Shown here piece after piece: positions 37,426 to 50,039 of a stretch of DNA of 64,000 bases. The translations under genes and the position numbers were made by a program. Location: NCBI RefSeq assembly GCF_958450345.1, contig NC_088781.1:56250315-56314314 (forward strand), read 5' to 3'. The notes under the pieces were generated by a model, which worked only from the letters and a program-made list of their open reading frames with translations, made no database searches and had not been told where the DNA came from. Source of the stretch: Calliphora vicina. Lineage: Eukaryota > Arthropoda > Insecta > Diptera > Calliphoridae. Numbering within the stretch: position 1 is the first letter of the stretch; the number at the start of each line of letters is the position of its first letter.

Positions 37426-38584
37426 AATCCTATAAATAAATCTTATTCCTTCACACTTTATATGCATGAATATTAACCAAACTACACTCCATAAAATCTT
37501 AATATGATTAATGATTAATCTTTTCGTATTTATCTAACAGTGATCAGGAGTTACTGCTTCTAAGGTGGCCCTTTAGAACGCATGATCTGCCCCTTTTCTA
37601 AATTTCTTGTTCGCTAAAGATCAACAGCTCATTGATGATGCCGTCATACATATGTATGCGCCGGCGCATAAGCCAGAAAAATAAAACAAAATAAAATTAT
37701 GTTGTTTCATCTTGATGATTATGAAGAATATCATCATCATTAACAGCATGAGCTGCAAACAGTCATGATCAGTAGTTTTCCCCTTCAAGAAGAAACAGGA
37801 GTAGCATCAACAACAGCAGCAGTAACATCACTTGTACTCGTAGTATTTTAAATTAACATCATGTTAATAATGTTGCTGAAGAAACAGGCATTATTTAAAT
37901 ACAAATAAAACATTAATTTTTAAAGTGTCAGTGTCAGACGACCATCATCCATCAGTTAGTTATTTTTATGTATTGTATTATCTATTTTGTTGTAGCCTGT
38001 CGTAAGTGTTAATTTGTTATTTTTTTCAAATAAATTTCATTTATGTTTAACTAAATATTGTTCAAAATTTGTTATGGTTTTTGTTTTTCAACAAAAACAA
38101 ATTTAACTTAATTTTTTCACTGATGATTTCTCAATATTTATGTATTTATTTTGATATCATTTTTCAAAAATGATTTACTGTATTTATTTAAAGTTTTCTA
38201 TTTTATTAGTATGTTGTCTTAAGAGGTCAATTTAATGCTTTAAATCAGTAGCCTAGAGCTAGGTTTATAATTTGTATTTGTAAATTTCTCATATTGTTTT
38301 TCAAATGATTGACATGGGAATATTTTTCTTGAATATAAACACAAACTATTGGTTTTAACTAGTTTAGAAATGAAACGATGTTTTTATTTAAACTTAATCT
38401 ATATCAAAAATTAATTAATACATCAATAAATTCAATACTTGTTATACAACTTGTTGCATCTGTGTCTTTTAAAGGTCTTTTAAATATAAAAACTATCTCA
38501 TTTTTAACAAGATTTAATTTATAAGATTTTGAACATATTAAATAAACAGCTAACATAGTCGTCAGATCTCCTACTGATTAGACC
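37426..38584. other. AT-rich DNA without recognisable gene
   Basis: Holds a short CAT/ATC-rich and CAACAGCAGCAG patch at 37730-37830. No transposon end or open frame of interest. Confidence 0.5.
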
Positions 38585-38802
38585 ACCAATAACCGACCCA
38601 GAATATAAATATACTCTTACAAACGGAATGACAAAATCAATATACCCCCATCTTGTTGGTGGTTGGCATACAAATAAATATCACACATATTGGTCCATAA
38701 CTCTAGTTCTCCCATAGGCCCTATCGTGATCGTTTTAGAATAAAAGGACCCAATGAGTTTACGACCAATATTTCGATGTGTTACAAACGGAATGACAAAA
38801 AA
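38585..38802 (-). mobile_element. DINE/Helentron fragment with two 5' blocks
   Basis: TTACAAACGGAATGACAAAA, the reversed CATTCCGTTTGTAA block of DINE elements, occurs twice (about 38619 and 38779) with an intervening CCCATCTTGTTGGTGG. It lies directly beside the 3' end of the next element, so insertion next to or into an older copy is likely. Confidence 0.6.
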
Positions 38803-41612
38803 CAAGTTAGAGTACTATATTCGGCCGTGCCGAATCTTAAATACCCTCCACCTAAATATGATGGTATAACAACTGAAATAATATAACAATTGTTAGAAAT
38901 ACTAGTTTACGCGAAGATATTTTATTTCAAATGTACAAAAATTTTTATTTATTTCAGCAATTTCTAATTTAAATTCATTTAGAACGTATGAAATTTAACA
39001 ATTTATATACATAATAATTAGTTAATACGTTTGGATAAAAAATTTTCCCTGTTAAACTCAAGTGAGAAACAGAGTATAAAATAAGGTATACAAATATATT
39101 TGGTCAAATTTCCAAATATTTGGTTGTGGGACTTATATGAGAGCTATGACTGACCTATTATGATTTGATTGTCATAAAATATTTTAACGTGATTTTTATG
39201 GACTTATATGGGTGCTGTGGCCAATTGTGTGCCGATATTCACAAAATTCAGTATTATGATTTTTGAATACAAATTACTGATCTGTGTACTATCACAAAGT
39301 ATACAGAGGCGTCAAATTTGACAGTTCAAAAACACTAAAATCAGCTTTTTTTGAAATTGTTTCGATAGAAAGAGAAAACAAATTTGCGGTTTAATACAGA
39401 CAGTGCGTTAAAACAAACAAAATATATAAATAAGCACAAAACCAAACCAGTTGAAATTGTTTCGAGCGAAAGAGACAAATATATTTTTTTGCCGTGTCGC
39501 CTCTGTATACTTTGTGGTACTATTTTGATTCAATATATGGAAGCTATGACCTATTATAGTCCTAAGTATATGAGGCCGATTTCTATAGAATTTCATATAA
39601 ACAACGCTATTAACAAAAGTGTACCTTATATGGGAGCTATGCCGAATTATGGACGAATATTTAAAAAATCTTGTAGCTCGATTCTTGGATACAAATTATT
39701 GATCGGTGTAAAATTTTGGTTCAGTACAGATTTTTTTGGATATTTGTGCAGGTTAATGTGTTTTCCTGAAGTGGTTATTATATGGAGGCTATGACCAATA
39801 ATGGCCCTACCATCATAAAATTTGGTACATCGATTTTTCTATATACAGTCAAACTCGGTTATAACGAACTCCGTGGGACCAGAGAAAATAGTTCGTTATA
39901 GGCAAAGTTCGTAATAAACGGGGTGAAGTCATAGAAAAAGAAATTAAAAAAATACAAATCAATTTTTTCGTCATTTATTAAAAACAAATAATAATTCATT
40001 TATTAAAAACCAAAAATACTTCAATAGAAAAGTTGAATAACAAAATAAAACTAAATAACTAAAATAAATATAACTTAAAAAACTATAATTAATAATAAAC
40101 ATTTATGTGTTTTTAAAAAAGTCTGTGATTTTGCGTTGTATTGCAGCACTGATAATATCTGCTGATATATGTTTTTCACAGCGGTTTTTTCTTATTATTA
40201 GACATTTTGAAATAATTTTGCAACTGACGTGTTAATTATTTTTTATGTACGTATCAGCTGATTGAAGATGTTAAAATTTAATGTTACCATATTGCATAAA
40301 AGTAAACACTATTGCCACACTTCAAACATATTTTTGATGGTTCGTTATAAAAAAAGTAAAATGTATTAAATTTAATTATTGGGACCATTTAAAGTAGTTC
40401 GTTTTAACCGAGAATTCGTTATAAGCGAGTTCGTAATAAAAGATTTTTTTTATATGAAAATGTTTATCAAAACGTCGGGACTTGAAAATATGTACGAAAT
40501 AACCGAGAATTCGTTATAACCGAGTTCATTATAAACGAGTTTGACTGTATTAAAAAAATCTGTTTCGAATTTCAACCTGATAACTATATTTGTAACAAAT
40601 TTATGAGGATTTTAGTGAGTTTCGGGAGTGGACCTTATATGGGATATTGAATTTTAGCATGATAAAGTTATTTATAAGAGATTTATGAGTACTTAACTGA
40701 TTTTCGGAAGTGGACCTTATATGGGAGCTATGGTCAAATATGGACCGATATTCACAAAATCCTGTAGTATGATTTCTAAGTATAAATTATGGATCTATGT
40801 AAAGTTTTGTTTTGATATTGATATTTTTTAGATATTTATGTAGGTTATTGTGTTTTTCGGAAGTGGTCCTTATATGGGAGCTAACCAATTATCGGCCGAT
40901 CTTCATAAAATTAGGTACAGCGATTTTGGTATATATGTGGACTATTTATGATAATTTTCAACTTAATAGCGATATTTATAAGACATTTATGCTTATTTAA
41001 GTGATTTTCGGAAATGAACTTTATATGGGGGCTACGGTCAAATATGGGCCGATCCACGAAAAATTTGGGGTTGTAATTTTTTTAAGCACGAAATTTATTT
41101 TCCTGAATTTTGTGTGGATACTGCAATTTTGTTGGCATTTACAGACCATATAACCATATTTCGGGAAGAAATTTGTATGGGGGCAAGGAGAAACCATGGA
41201 CCGATTCTTATAATTTTCGCCAGAGTTAGTCCCTTTATTATCTGCAATATATTTGCACAAATAAGGAAAACTATGTTAAAATTATCAAGTTTTTTTTAGG
41301 TTGTCTCACATTTTGGTTCATAACTCTGGTTCCACTGAACCGATTTTGCTGATTTTCAATACCAAACTGCTTAGGAGAACAGTTTTTTTGCAAGTCTACC
41401 AATTTTGTTTGCCTATTTTGGACGTGAGCGTGTTTTGCAGAGACAGACAGACAGACAGTCGGACAGACAGACGGACATGGCTCAATCGACTTAGAATTTC
41501 ATAAGGATCAATAATATATATACTTTGTTGGGTCTCAGATGAATATTTCTCAATATTACACACTTATATTAGGTACCCTCATTCACCACTTATGGTGGTG
41601 GAGGGTATAAAA
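38803..41612 (-). mobile_element. DINE-TR-like Helentron with 153-bp internal repeats
   Basis: The 3' end lies at the left: CAAGTTAGAGTACTATATTC, with a stem (ATTCGGC-CGTG-GCCGAAT) near 38820. The 5' end lies at the right: ATGGTGGTGGAGGGTATAAA at 41593-41612. A GTCY remnant is at 41440-41475. The internal unit TTATATGGGAGCTATGG recurs; starts at about 40715, 40868, 41021 and 41174 are spaced exactly 153 bp apart, with older units near 39127, 39629 and 39778. A pogo-like MITE (39846-40547) interrupts the array. Frames at 39384-39794, 40812-41000 and 41114-41299 are chance translations of these units. Confidence 0.85.
39846..40547. mobile_element. pogo-like MITE in DINE element
   Basis: The ends are CAGTCAAACTCGGTTATAAC and the near-complement GTTATA/TTATAAACGAGTTTGACTG, flanked by TA on both sides (39844-39845 and 40548-40549). 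CAGT...TTATAACGAA termini with a TA target are typical of pogo/Tigger elements. The motif ATTCGTTATAA with GAGTTCG recurs near the right end. 702 bp long; the A-rich interior has no transposase motif. Confidence 0.75.
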
Positions 41613-42554
41613 AGGCGATAAGGATAAGTTTATGTACGCAGATAAATCTTTTTCAATAATACACCGCTTTAAAAAAATTTAACCAATAAATGATTAATTA
41701 AACACCTTCACAAACGCTTAGATTTTCTTATTTAAAACTCAAATTAAGAAGATTTGAAAACCTTAGAAAATTCAAAAACATTATACAAATCTTCAACCTA
41801 AACAACAATCATTAACTTATGATTTAAAGTAAATTTCTATTAAATGTACATACTACAAATTAAATACCCAAATACTGCATGAAATAAAAAAATATATAAA
41901 ATTTAAAAATTAAAACTTAAAACCACATGAGTAGCAAAACGAATTTTGTAAACGATGATGAGTTTACAAAAATCATAAATATTTGAAAGAAACAGAACTG
42001 AAAAAAATGTAGAAAAACAAATTCAATTCACACCGTGAAATTGAACAAATACAAAGTGTAATATGAATGTGGAAAAAATTGTAAAATAGTAAAAAGAGGT
42101 GGCGCCGATGCCAATAAAAGAAATAAGAAAACAAATTATAGAGACACAATAATTAATGATCTCTGATGGATTAATCATTAACATTTAGAATTCAGTTATT
42201 TACTACTTCATACTATATTTCTTTTGGGGAATAAGTATTTGGTTTTGAAGAGTGGGATTTAAGTGAAAAAAAATCAAATGTTAATAAAGAAATTAAAAAT
42301 ATATTAAAGCGTTAATTTGTGCAACAAATGTGAGAACTTTTTAAATTTGTGTTTGAATTGCTGTAAAACCGGGTGATGAACTGAAAGATGAAGAGGAATA
42401 TTATTCTAATGGACAGGAATTCTAAGCAATGTTCAACCTTAATAGCTAGTATATGACACTAATCTATAACGGAATCAAATTTTCAGAGTACCAGAAGAGT
42501 AAAACTATAGAATGAGTAAGTGGATTACAATTCGAACACCACCTAACTTGTTAT
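41613..42554. other. AT-rich DNA without recognisable gene
   Basis: No open frame and no recognised repeat. The only GC-rich spot is GGTGGCGCCGATGCC at about 42098. Confidence 0.5.
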
Positions 42555-42800
42555 ACCCACCAAATGAGCCCACAATACAAAATTCTTTTTGAAATATGAC
42601 TCTTTGGTTTCATATTACAATAAATCATAAGAACGTATTTTTGAGGATTGATCCATATTTGACCATAGCCCCTAGTATATAAAGACCAATTCCGAAAATC
42701 AATTAAATATGCATACATCTCTTATAAATATCTCAATCAATTCAAAATTTGACATAAACTCTGCTACAAAATGACACTTTTTGTCAAAACTTGAAAAGCG
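42555..42800 (+). mobile_element. Degraded DINE/Helentron fragment
   Basis: GTTATACCCACCAAATGAG at the left resembles a 5' end, and ATTTGACCATAGCCCCTAGT with CCGAAAATCA is the reverse complement of the internal DINE unit seen at 40690-40760. Confidence 0.6.
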
Positions 42801-43247
42801 ACCTAAGGGGATTATAGGCATAGGTGAGGACATATTAAAACACACATTTTTAGACCGATTTCAAAATTTTAAAAAATTATGAATAGACATGACTTAAGCT
42901 TTTTTTTTATGTAGGCATAAAATGTATATTCCAAGAAATTGTTTAAGTTTTTATAAAAAGTTTAAATTTTTTTTTATTTTCTTCATAATTTTTCAAATTC
43001 AACAATAGTTATTTTAAATTTTTTCTATGAAAACCAATTTTTTTTTGCACAGTGTTTTAAAAACAATTTTATATAGACAAAAACGTGAAATCACTTATTA
43101 AAATCGGTTTATATTTGCAAAAGTTATTAAACTTTTTAGAAAAAAGTTCAAAAAAATTTACCTTGTAAATTAAAAATTTTACAAATATTCTTTTTTGGAT
43201 AGTGTTTTGTTTTTTTTTTATTCAATGCAATGGGTCAGAAAATATTA
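42801..43247. other. AT-rich DNA without recognisable gene
   Basis: Long A and T runs, no motif seen. Confidence 0.5.
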
Positions 43248-43384
43248 AAGAAGTGGCCACTTAAAATCGGTAGGGATTAAAGGGAGCATAACTTTTAAAT
43301 GAAACAACGTATGTTAACATTTTATACATGAAATTAAAGGTAATTTATTAAGCTTTAAAAAAAATATAACTATAGGTTTATGTC

Positions 43385-43560
43385 TTTATTGCAAATAAAT
43401 TTTCTGGCCTCCCATTAACTTTTCTTCCCACTTCTACTGTTATTCCAGCATATTTATTCCACTTTGTTCTCATCAAAATCTGGTTATTTAATGTACCTGC
43501 ACTTTTTTTCAATTTACGTTTAACAATTTTCCAATATATCTCGATTGGACGAAGATTTGG
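43385..43560 (-). pseudogene. Tc1/mariner-superfamily transposase C-terminus
   Basis: Minus-strand reading: PNLRPIEIYWKIVKRKLKKS, then MRTKWNKYAGITVEV and VNGRP. In IS630/Tc1/mariner transposases of the type with QLRPIE-YW, this block contains the last catalytic acidic residue (the Glu of RPIE). Only this block remains; the frame is not continued upstream. It is in the right place and orientation to belong to the surrounding terminal repeats. Confidence 0.7.
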
Positions 43561-44044
43561 GAAATTTGTTTTTTTTTTTATATTTCAATATTTTTCTCAT
43601 TTTACCACTTCATAGTTGTATTTGAGTAATGCCAACTTGTCATTGAGTAATGACAGCTCTGCTAAAATTTTGTATCAGATATGTGATGTATTATAAATGA
43701 CAGCAATCGCTTTTCCAAACTCCCTTTTTATATATAATTCTGAAAATTGGTTAAAAACATGTCTGAAAAGCTTGACTCTTCAAACCGCAGCTGCGGATTG
43801 CCTGCAAAATTAATATTTTTGTTCAATTTTACGTATTCATATTTAAAGGCCACACAACCTCGAGCAGCCGAGACGTAAAATTTTTGACCTGATATCTGCC
43901 GAAAATCAGATTTTGGCTATCATTTACCCGACGAAGTCGGATTTTCTAGATATTTGTGAACAATTTTATCTCTAGCTTCTTTTTCCATTGTGTCTACACT
44001 TTTTAAAACTAAACATAATGACTTGGAATTCATTGTAGAATAAC

Positions 44045-45169
44045 CATAGTTGGGGGTAGTGCACTAATTTTTAACTATCACTAATAGTTAGTGGTAGTGT
44101 AAAATATTTCACTAATTTTTTTAATGTTTAGTGATGAGTTGAAAAATATAAGCCTCACTCAATAATAGTGATAGTGTAGTTAAAATTTTTTAACTAATAA
44201 TATTTTGAAAATAGTTAAAATATTTTTTTTGCAGCCTAATGAAATAATTTTTTCTACACTAAAATTTTTAGTTAAAAAAATATTCCTGCACTATTTTTTT
44301 CAACAAAGAAATGTTGAAAAAAATGTAGTTTAAGTTAATATATTTAAGGAAAAAACGTAAAACCGGTATATAAATATACAAATTACAATAAAAAGAGAAA
44401 TAAGCAATTACACATAAAATAATTAGCGACTATTGGCTTTAAGTAAAACAAGCTTTTCGAAATTCGAATCACTTAATTTATTTCTCGGAGGAGAATCCAC
44501 CATTCCACTAAAAGAAAATAAACGCTCTACTGGAGCAGAAGAAGCCAAAGGCGTGTTAAATTTAAAAAACATTTGCCTTATTATTGGATATTTTTTGAGA
44601 CTGCAAATATCAGTGTCCGAGCTTAAAAGGAATGCACGTATTTCACTATGCCATCTTTCTGAACAAAGGTTGAAGGTCCTAATATTGAAGATGTTAATAA
44701 ACTAAGTAATTTCTTCAATAACTTTTTCACTTACTGTCAATTTCCCCAAAATCTAAGAATCCTACATTATCAGTGTTTTTTTGTGTTATTATTTCTTCGG
44801 ATGCTGAAAAACACTTTGAAGCTTGCTCAACAAACATCTGTATATTTAATATTCTAGTTTAAACTGGAATAACTTCACGATCACTAATTTTGAATATATT
44901 AGTGCAAAGAAAATTATTGAAGCTTTTTTTTAGTTATTGTTAAATTTTTTAACTATTTGAGTTTAGTGCTTATTTCTATACTACCACTCAATTGATTTAT
45001 AGTTAAAAAAATATCACTATCACTAAAAAATATTAGTGATAAAAATATAAGCTTCACTACCACTAAAGCTGATGAAAATTAGTTAAAACTATATTTTTTA
45101 AAATAATATTATTTAGTGCTAGTGAAATGTTGATTGCACTCAACATTTAGTGCACTACCCCCAACTCTG
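44045..45169 (-). mobile_element. hAT transposon with 8-bp TSD
   Basis: The ends are CATAGTTGGGGGTAGTGCAC and GTGCACTACCCCCAACTCTG, nearly perfect inverted repeats. The flanking duplication AGAATAAC is exact (44037-44044 and 45170-45177). The interior is full of TTTAGTGATAGT-like sequence near both ends and encodes the C-terminal hAT domain on the minus strand. At 1125 bp it lacks the rest of the transposase. Confidence 0.9.
44423..44702 (-). pseudogene. hAT transposase C-terminal dimerisation domain
   Basis: The frame is open on the minus strand from 44702 to a stop at 44423-44425. It reads RWHSEIRAFLLSSDTDICSL, then FNTPLASSAPVERLFSFSG, PRNKLSDSNFEKLVLLKANS. The block SSAPVERLFSFSG...NKLSD.NFEKL..LKAN is the hallmark of the hAT family dimerisation region. 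About 92 codons remain, with no start and no catalytic core; a relic of an autonomous parent. Confidence 0.85.
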
Positions 45170-45282
45170 AGAATAACAGTAGGTTTGTTGTCAAAAACAC
45201 ATATAAATCTTTTTCCATTTTGATAACAGAGGGCGTTGTTATGATTACTACAGTTCGTTCCGATTTTAAGTGGCCACTTCTT

Positions 45283-46309
45283 TAAAAAAGGTATTAATGA
45301 AAAGTTTAATAACTATTACCATGTCTTTTTAAGAACTATTTTTTTTTTATACAATGATATACATTTTTATAAGCTCTCATATCAAAATAATCAATAAAAA
45401 GCGACTAAAATCAAAAAAGTTGATAAATTTTATTTTGTTTTTAGATATTCTTAACAAAAACAATACTTATGACTTACAAATGTATCAATAAATGCATGTA
45501 ATTTTAAATCGTAATCAGTTTTCTTTCCAAATACGTTAAAAAATTTAAAATCTTACAAAAATTGACTGAGTTACAGGTCGATAAGTTCACGAACATCTCT
45601 GAAAACGGGTTTTTTTGAATAACTTCTGAATTTGAGGGTGTTTCTGAAATTTTTTGGACATAATTTGTAATGTACCCACGCTATGTCGTTTTCCAAGTTT
45701 TTTTCCATCGTAGCATCGTATTATTATCATATCTATACTATATCAAAATCACAAAACTCGATTTTATGAAGATCATAATTAATCAATTATCATAGTACCC
45801 ATATAAGAACCACTTAAAAAATACGTCTAAATCTGTGATAGGTATACACCAGGTTGAAATTCGACGTAAGTCGGTTAATAATTGTTCACAGCTGCTATAT
45901 AAGGACCACATCCAAATACCAATATAAATATCGACATCGAACAAATATTCGATAAAATTCTGTTTTATAAACCTCTTATAAAATTAAAAATTGATTATGA
46001 ATAAAGGTAAGTAAAAGTAAGTATTCAGTTGATAATATAGGAACTATATTATGCAATTAAAAATTTTACATGTCGAAGGTACCTTAATTTGAGCGCACAT
46101 AGCGCCGCCAACTGGAGCATTTGTTGGACACATTTTGATAATTTAAACTCGAATACTCCTTGGCTACAGTTTTATCCCGATCGGATAAGCCGTTTAGAAA
46201 TGCCAGATTTATTTCCAAAAAATTTTGATTCTGCCGCACTGTGCGAGGGTTCAATTGTGTGAAAATTGGGAATTTTTCTTCTAATGGTACTTTTTATTAT
46301 CTTATATGG
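45283..46309. other. AT-rich DNA with a DINE remnant
   Basis: 45760-46030 holds degenerate DINE units in plus orientation (ACCCATATAAGAACCACTT, then CTGCTATATAAGGACCACAT). 46080-46260 is less AT-rich (AGCGCCGCCAACTGGAGC) but shows no motif. Confidence 0.45.
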
Positions 46310-48590
46310 GGCATTTCATGTCAAGTAAACCAACTTTTGAAATCGATGTCTTCCGATCGGGATGAAATTAGCACCAAGGTTAGTTCTATTGGATAGTAAC
46401 TCAGACACAATTTTTCAACAAGATAGGTCGAGAACTCTCTGAGTTATAGGGGGTCAAATTTTGACATTTTGGTCAAACAGGTGTTTTTTCTTATCCATGT
46501 AACTTATTACCTACTGTTCTTAGCAAAATATGTCCCAAATAGTTTAGATAGCTCTTTCTTCAATCTTTCGAAAAAAAATATTTAAAAAAAAAAATAAAAA
46601 AAATTTTATATTTTTTTCCGAAATCAAAAACTTTTTTGATTTTTTTAAAATGGGACCTTTTTTTTCTTAAAATAAAGCTTAAATATTTTCCTTGAACACC
46701 TATTTGGTCGCTTAGTGAGATGCTAGTGGGATATCTATCAAAATAAATATTTTGTAACTCAAAACATACAATTTTTGACTTTTTTTGCAAAATCTTTTAG
46801 ATTTTTTGTTGACTTTTTTTTCAAAATGGACCATTTTTTAATTTTTTTTTAGCTCAAACAAAAGCTTAGATATTATCCTTGAAGACCCTTTTGGTCGCTT
46901 AGTGGGATATCTATCAAAATAAATATTTTTTAACTCAAGACTTACAATTTTTGACTTTTTTTGCAAATACTAATTTTTTTCAAAGTAGGCCCTTTTTTAA
47001 AAAAATTTTTTTTAGTCAAAAGAAAGCTTAGGTCCATTCCTTTAAGATATTTGTAGTCCCTTAGTAGGATGCGAGTGGGATATCTATCAAAATAAATATT
47101 TTATAACTCAAGAAATACAATTTTTGACTTTTTTTTTGCAAAATCGATTTCAAAATGGGCCCTTTTTTAAATTTGTTTGGTCTCATAGTGGGGTACGAGT
47201 GGGATATCTATCAAAATAAATGTTTTAACACAACAATTGTATGTCTTGAGTTACAAAACATTTATTTTGATATATATCCCACTCGCATCCCACTAAGCGA
47301 ACGAAACCATCTTAAAGGAATAGACCTAAGCTTTCTTTATAGCAAAAAAAAATATTACAAAAAGGGCCCATTTTAAAAAAAAGTCAAAAAAGTTTTTGAT
47401 TTTGCCAAAAAAATCAAAAATTGTATATCTTGAGTTACAAAATATTTATTTTGATAGATATCCCACTCGTATCCCACTAAGGGACCTAAAATATCTTAAA
47501 GGAATGGACCTAAGCTTTTTTTTGACTAAAAAAAAAATTTTAAAAAAAGGGCCCAGTTTGAAAAAAAATTCGAATTTGCAAAAAAAAAGTCAATAATTGA
47601 ATGTCTTGAGTTACAACATTTTTATTTTGATAGATATCCAACTCACATCTTACTAAGTGACAAAATAGGTCTTAAAGGAAAAGACCTAAGCTTTCTTTTG
47701 ATCAAAAAAAAAAATTTTAAATGCGTTACAAAATATTTATTTTGATAGATATCCCACTCGCATCCCACTAAGCGACCAAAAATATCTTAAAGGAATGGAC
47801 CTAGGCTTTCTTTTGAGCAAAAAAAAAAATGTAAAAAAGGGCCCATATTGGGAAAAAAAATTCGTATTTGCAAAAAAAAAGTCAAAAATTGTAAGTCTTG
47901 AATTAAAAAAATATTTATTTTGATAGATATCCCACTCGCATCCCACTAAGCGACTAAAAGGGTCTTCAAGGATAATATCTAAGCTTTTGTTTGTGCTAAA
48001 AAAAAATTAAAAAAGGGTCCGTTTTGAAAAAAAAGTCAACAAAGTTTTTGATTTTGCAAAAAAAGTCAAAAATTGTACGTCTTGTGTTAAAAAATATTTA
48101 TTTTGATAGATATCCCACTCGCATCCCACTAAGCGACCAAAAGGGTCTTCAAGGATAATATCTAAGCTTTTGTTTGTGTTAAAAAAAAAATTAAAAAAGG
48201 GTCCATTTGAAAAAAAAGTCAACAAAGTTTTTGATTTTGCAAAAAAAAGTCAAAAATTGTATGTTTTGAGTTACAAAATATTTATTTTGATAGATATTCC
48301 ACTCGCATCCCACTAAGCGACCAAATAGGTGTTCAAGGAAAATATCTAAGCTTTATTTTAAGAAAAAAAGGTCTCATTTTTAAAAAAAGTCAAAAAAGTT
48401 TTTGATTTCGGAAAAAAAATTTTAAAAATTTTTTATTTTTTTTTTAATATTTTTTTTCGAAAGATTGAAGTAAGAGCTATCTAAACTATTTGGGACACAT
48501 TTTGCTAAGAACAATAGGTAATAAGTTACATGGATAAGAAAAAACCCCTGACATCGATTTCAAAAGTTGGTTCACTTGATATGAAATGCC
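46310..48590. mobile_element. Foldback-type element with tandem-repeat arms
   Basis: The outer ends GGCATTTCATGTCAAGTAAA (46310) and its complement TTGATATGAAATGCC (48590) face each other, and the inverted match continues through CTTATCCATGTAACTTATTACCTACTG, poly-A/T tracts and repeated units to a centre near 47235. Each arm is a tandem array of units of about 180 bp marked by GATATCCCACTCGCATCCCA on the right. The left arm has four units (about 46708, 46891, 47050, 47178) and the right arm seven (about 47267, 47454, 47630, 47745, 47923, 48106, 48290). The right arm lacks about 150 bp present near the left terminus. This matches the organisation of Drosophila foldback (FB) elements; I do not claim sequence homology to FB. 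Confidence 0.75.
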
Positions 48591-50039
48591 AAGTGATATA
48601 TATTCTAACTAGTTTCAATATACAAAACAAAGGAAATGGCAAATTTAATTTTCAATACCTCTCATCTCATGCAAAATAAAACTACAAAAACTATTTACAA
48701 AAAACTAGTTAAAATACCAAAATTCTATAGTAAAAACTACAAAACTAATATTTTCATATAATATTTCAGTTAAATATTCAAACCACAAAATAGCAACTTT
48801 GATCTTTTACTTTGCTCTTTTACTGCTGCTGCTGCTGTTCTCGTTGAGGACACAGCTACTGTTCCACAGCACAGCAAAAGTATGAAAGAAGAATGCAAAC
48901 GTGCTGAAATTATAATAGGTAAACGTAGTAATGCGGGTGAATGTATGTCTGTATGTATGAAAGTACAATATTGTAAAAATTATTGGTCTCTTTTGAGTTT
49001 TGTTGAAATACAATAAAACAACCTTCGAAGGAAATAATACTCAGACAGGCATTACAAGTAATTTGTTTAAGAGTTTGTGTTCGTTTCGAACAACATGTGT
49101 CATCAAAAGCTTGTGTTGCACGAACGAACAGTAGCAAAAACATTTAAACATTTTGTGGTTACCACATTCTATATACACGAAAATGAAAAAGTTTCTTCTT
49201 ACTTCTTTTTTGGTCTCATGCCGAAATAATAGAGAATGTCGCATCACACATCACAATATACAATATAACATAAGTATAAGAATGACTTGTAATCATTGCA
49301 AAGGGGGAAAGAGGAATTTGAAAGGGTTTGGAAATGGGTAAGTTTAAAAAAATATTTTAACATACCAAAATAGATTCCCTGTTAGGACACTCGTTTCATT
49401 TATACATTTGCTATAAGTATTTTTCTTCATATATATATTGTATACTCATGCTATAAATACTTCAGACAACTGCAGTAAGGAACAAAATTGTGTAATGACT
49501 TTGAATTATCAATAACCAAAAGTGTATTTTCTTAAAAATTTTCAAAATAAAAATCAATTGAATCTTTGGGAATATTTTTGATCAATTATCTTTGACATAC
49601 ATATATCCCATCTATAAACATATTGGATGGAAAAATCATTTCTCTTCTGGTGTTACACTTATGAACATTACTGTACATATTGAGCTTATGTAAAGCATAA
49701 AGTAAACATAATGTGAGTAAGAGTTCTAATATTTGGTATTTTATGTAAAAAATTTATGAAATTATTTTTGGTATGTTAACAATTGACATTTTCCATTGTA
49801 AAAGTTTTATCCAAGCAACTATTGATATTTCTTTTTGTCGGTTTTATTGCAAATATTTGAAGTGGTTTGAGAAAACAATGTAAACTGTTTTATTTTTTTC
49901 TGCATTTAATTTCAGATACATTTTCATTAATTTCTTGAAAAAGCAATGAAAAGAACATGAAGATATTTTCAATTTATATGTTTTGTTTAATTTAAAAGTT
50001 ATATTGGTACACCACCGCTCGAGTAGATTCAATGTGAAT
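48591..50039. other. AT-rich DNA without recognisable gene
   Basis: A short CTGCTGCTGCTGCTG run is at 48822-48838. Several overlapping frames at 48807-49341 on both strands have no motif and look like chance. Confidence 0.45.

Larger units (their letters stand above)
43248..45282. mobile_element. Tc1/mariner-type transposon, split by a hAT
   Basis: The inverted ends are identical over at least 23 bp (start AAGAAGTGGCCACTTAAAAT at 43248). TA flanks both sides; the wider flanks also read TTAA, so a TTAA target is possible. The interior keeps a transposase C-terminus on the minus strand (43385-43560). With the inserted hAT (44045-45169) removed the element is about 0.9 kb, so it is an internally deleted copy. 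Confidence 0.7.

Noticed and set aside
39384..41299. Several frames of 62-136 codons on both strands
   Set aside because: They fall in Helentron internal repeats, translate the 153-bp unit, and have no motif.
44433..44705. 90-codon plus-strand frame
   Set aside because: It is the shadow of the hAT dimerisation domain, which is clear on the minus strand.
46560..48225. Several short frames sharing YFDRYPT and PLSD wording on both strands
   Set aside because: They translate the same repeated 180-bp unit of the foldback element on opposite strands; rich in Lys and Phe from A/T runs, with no domain.
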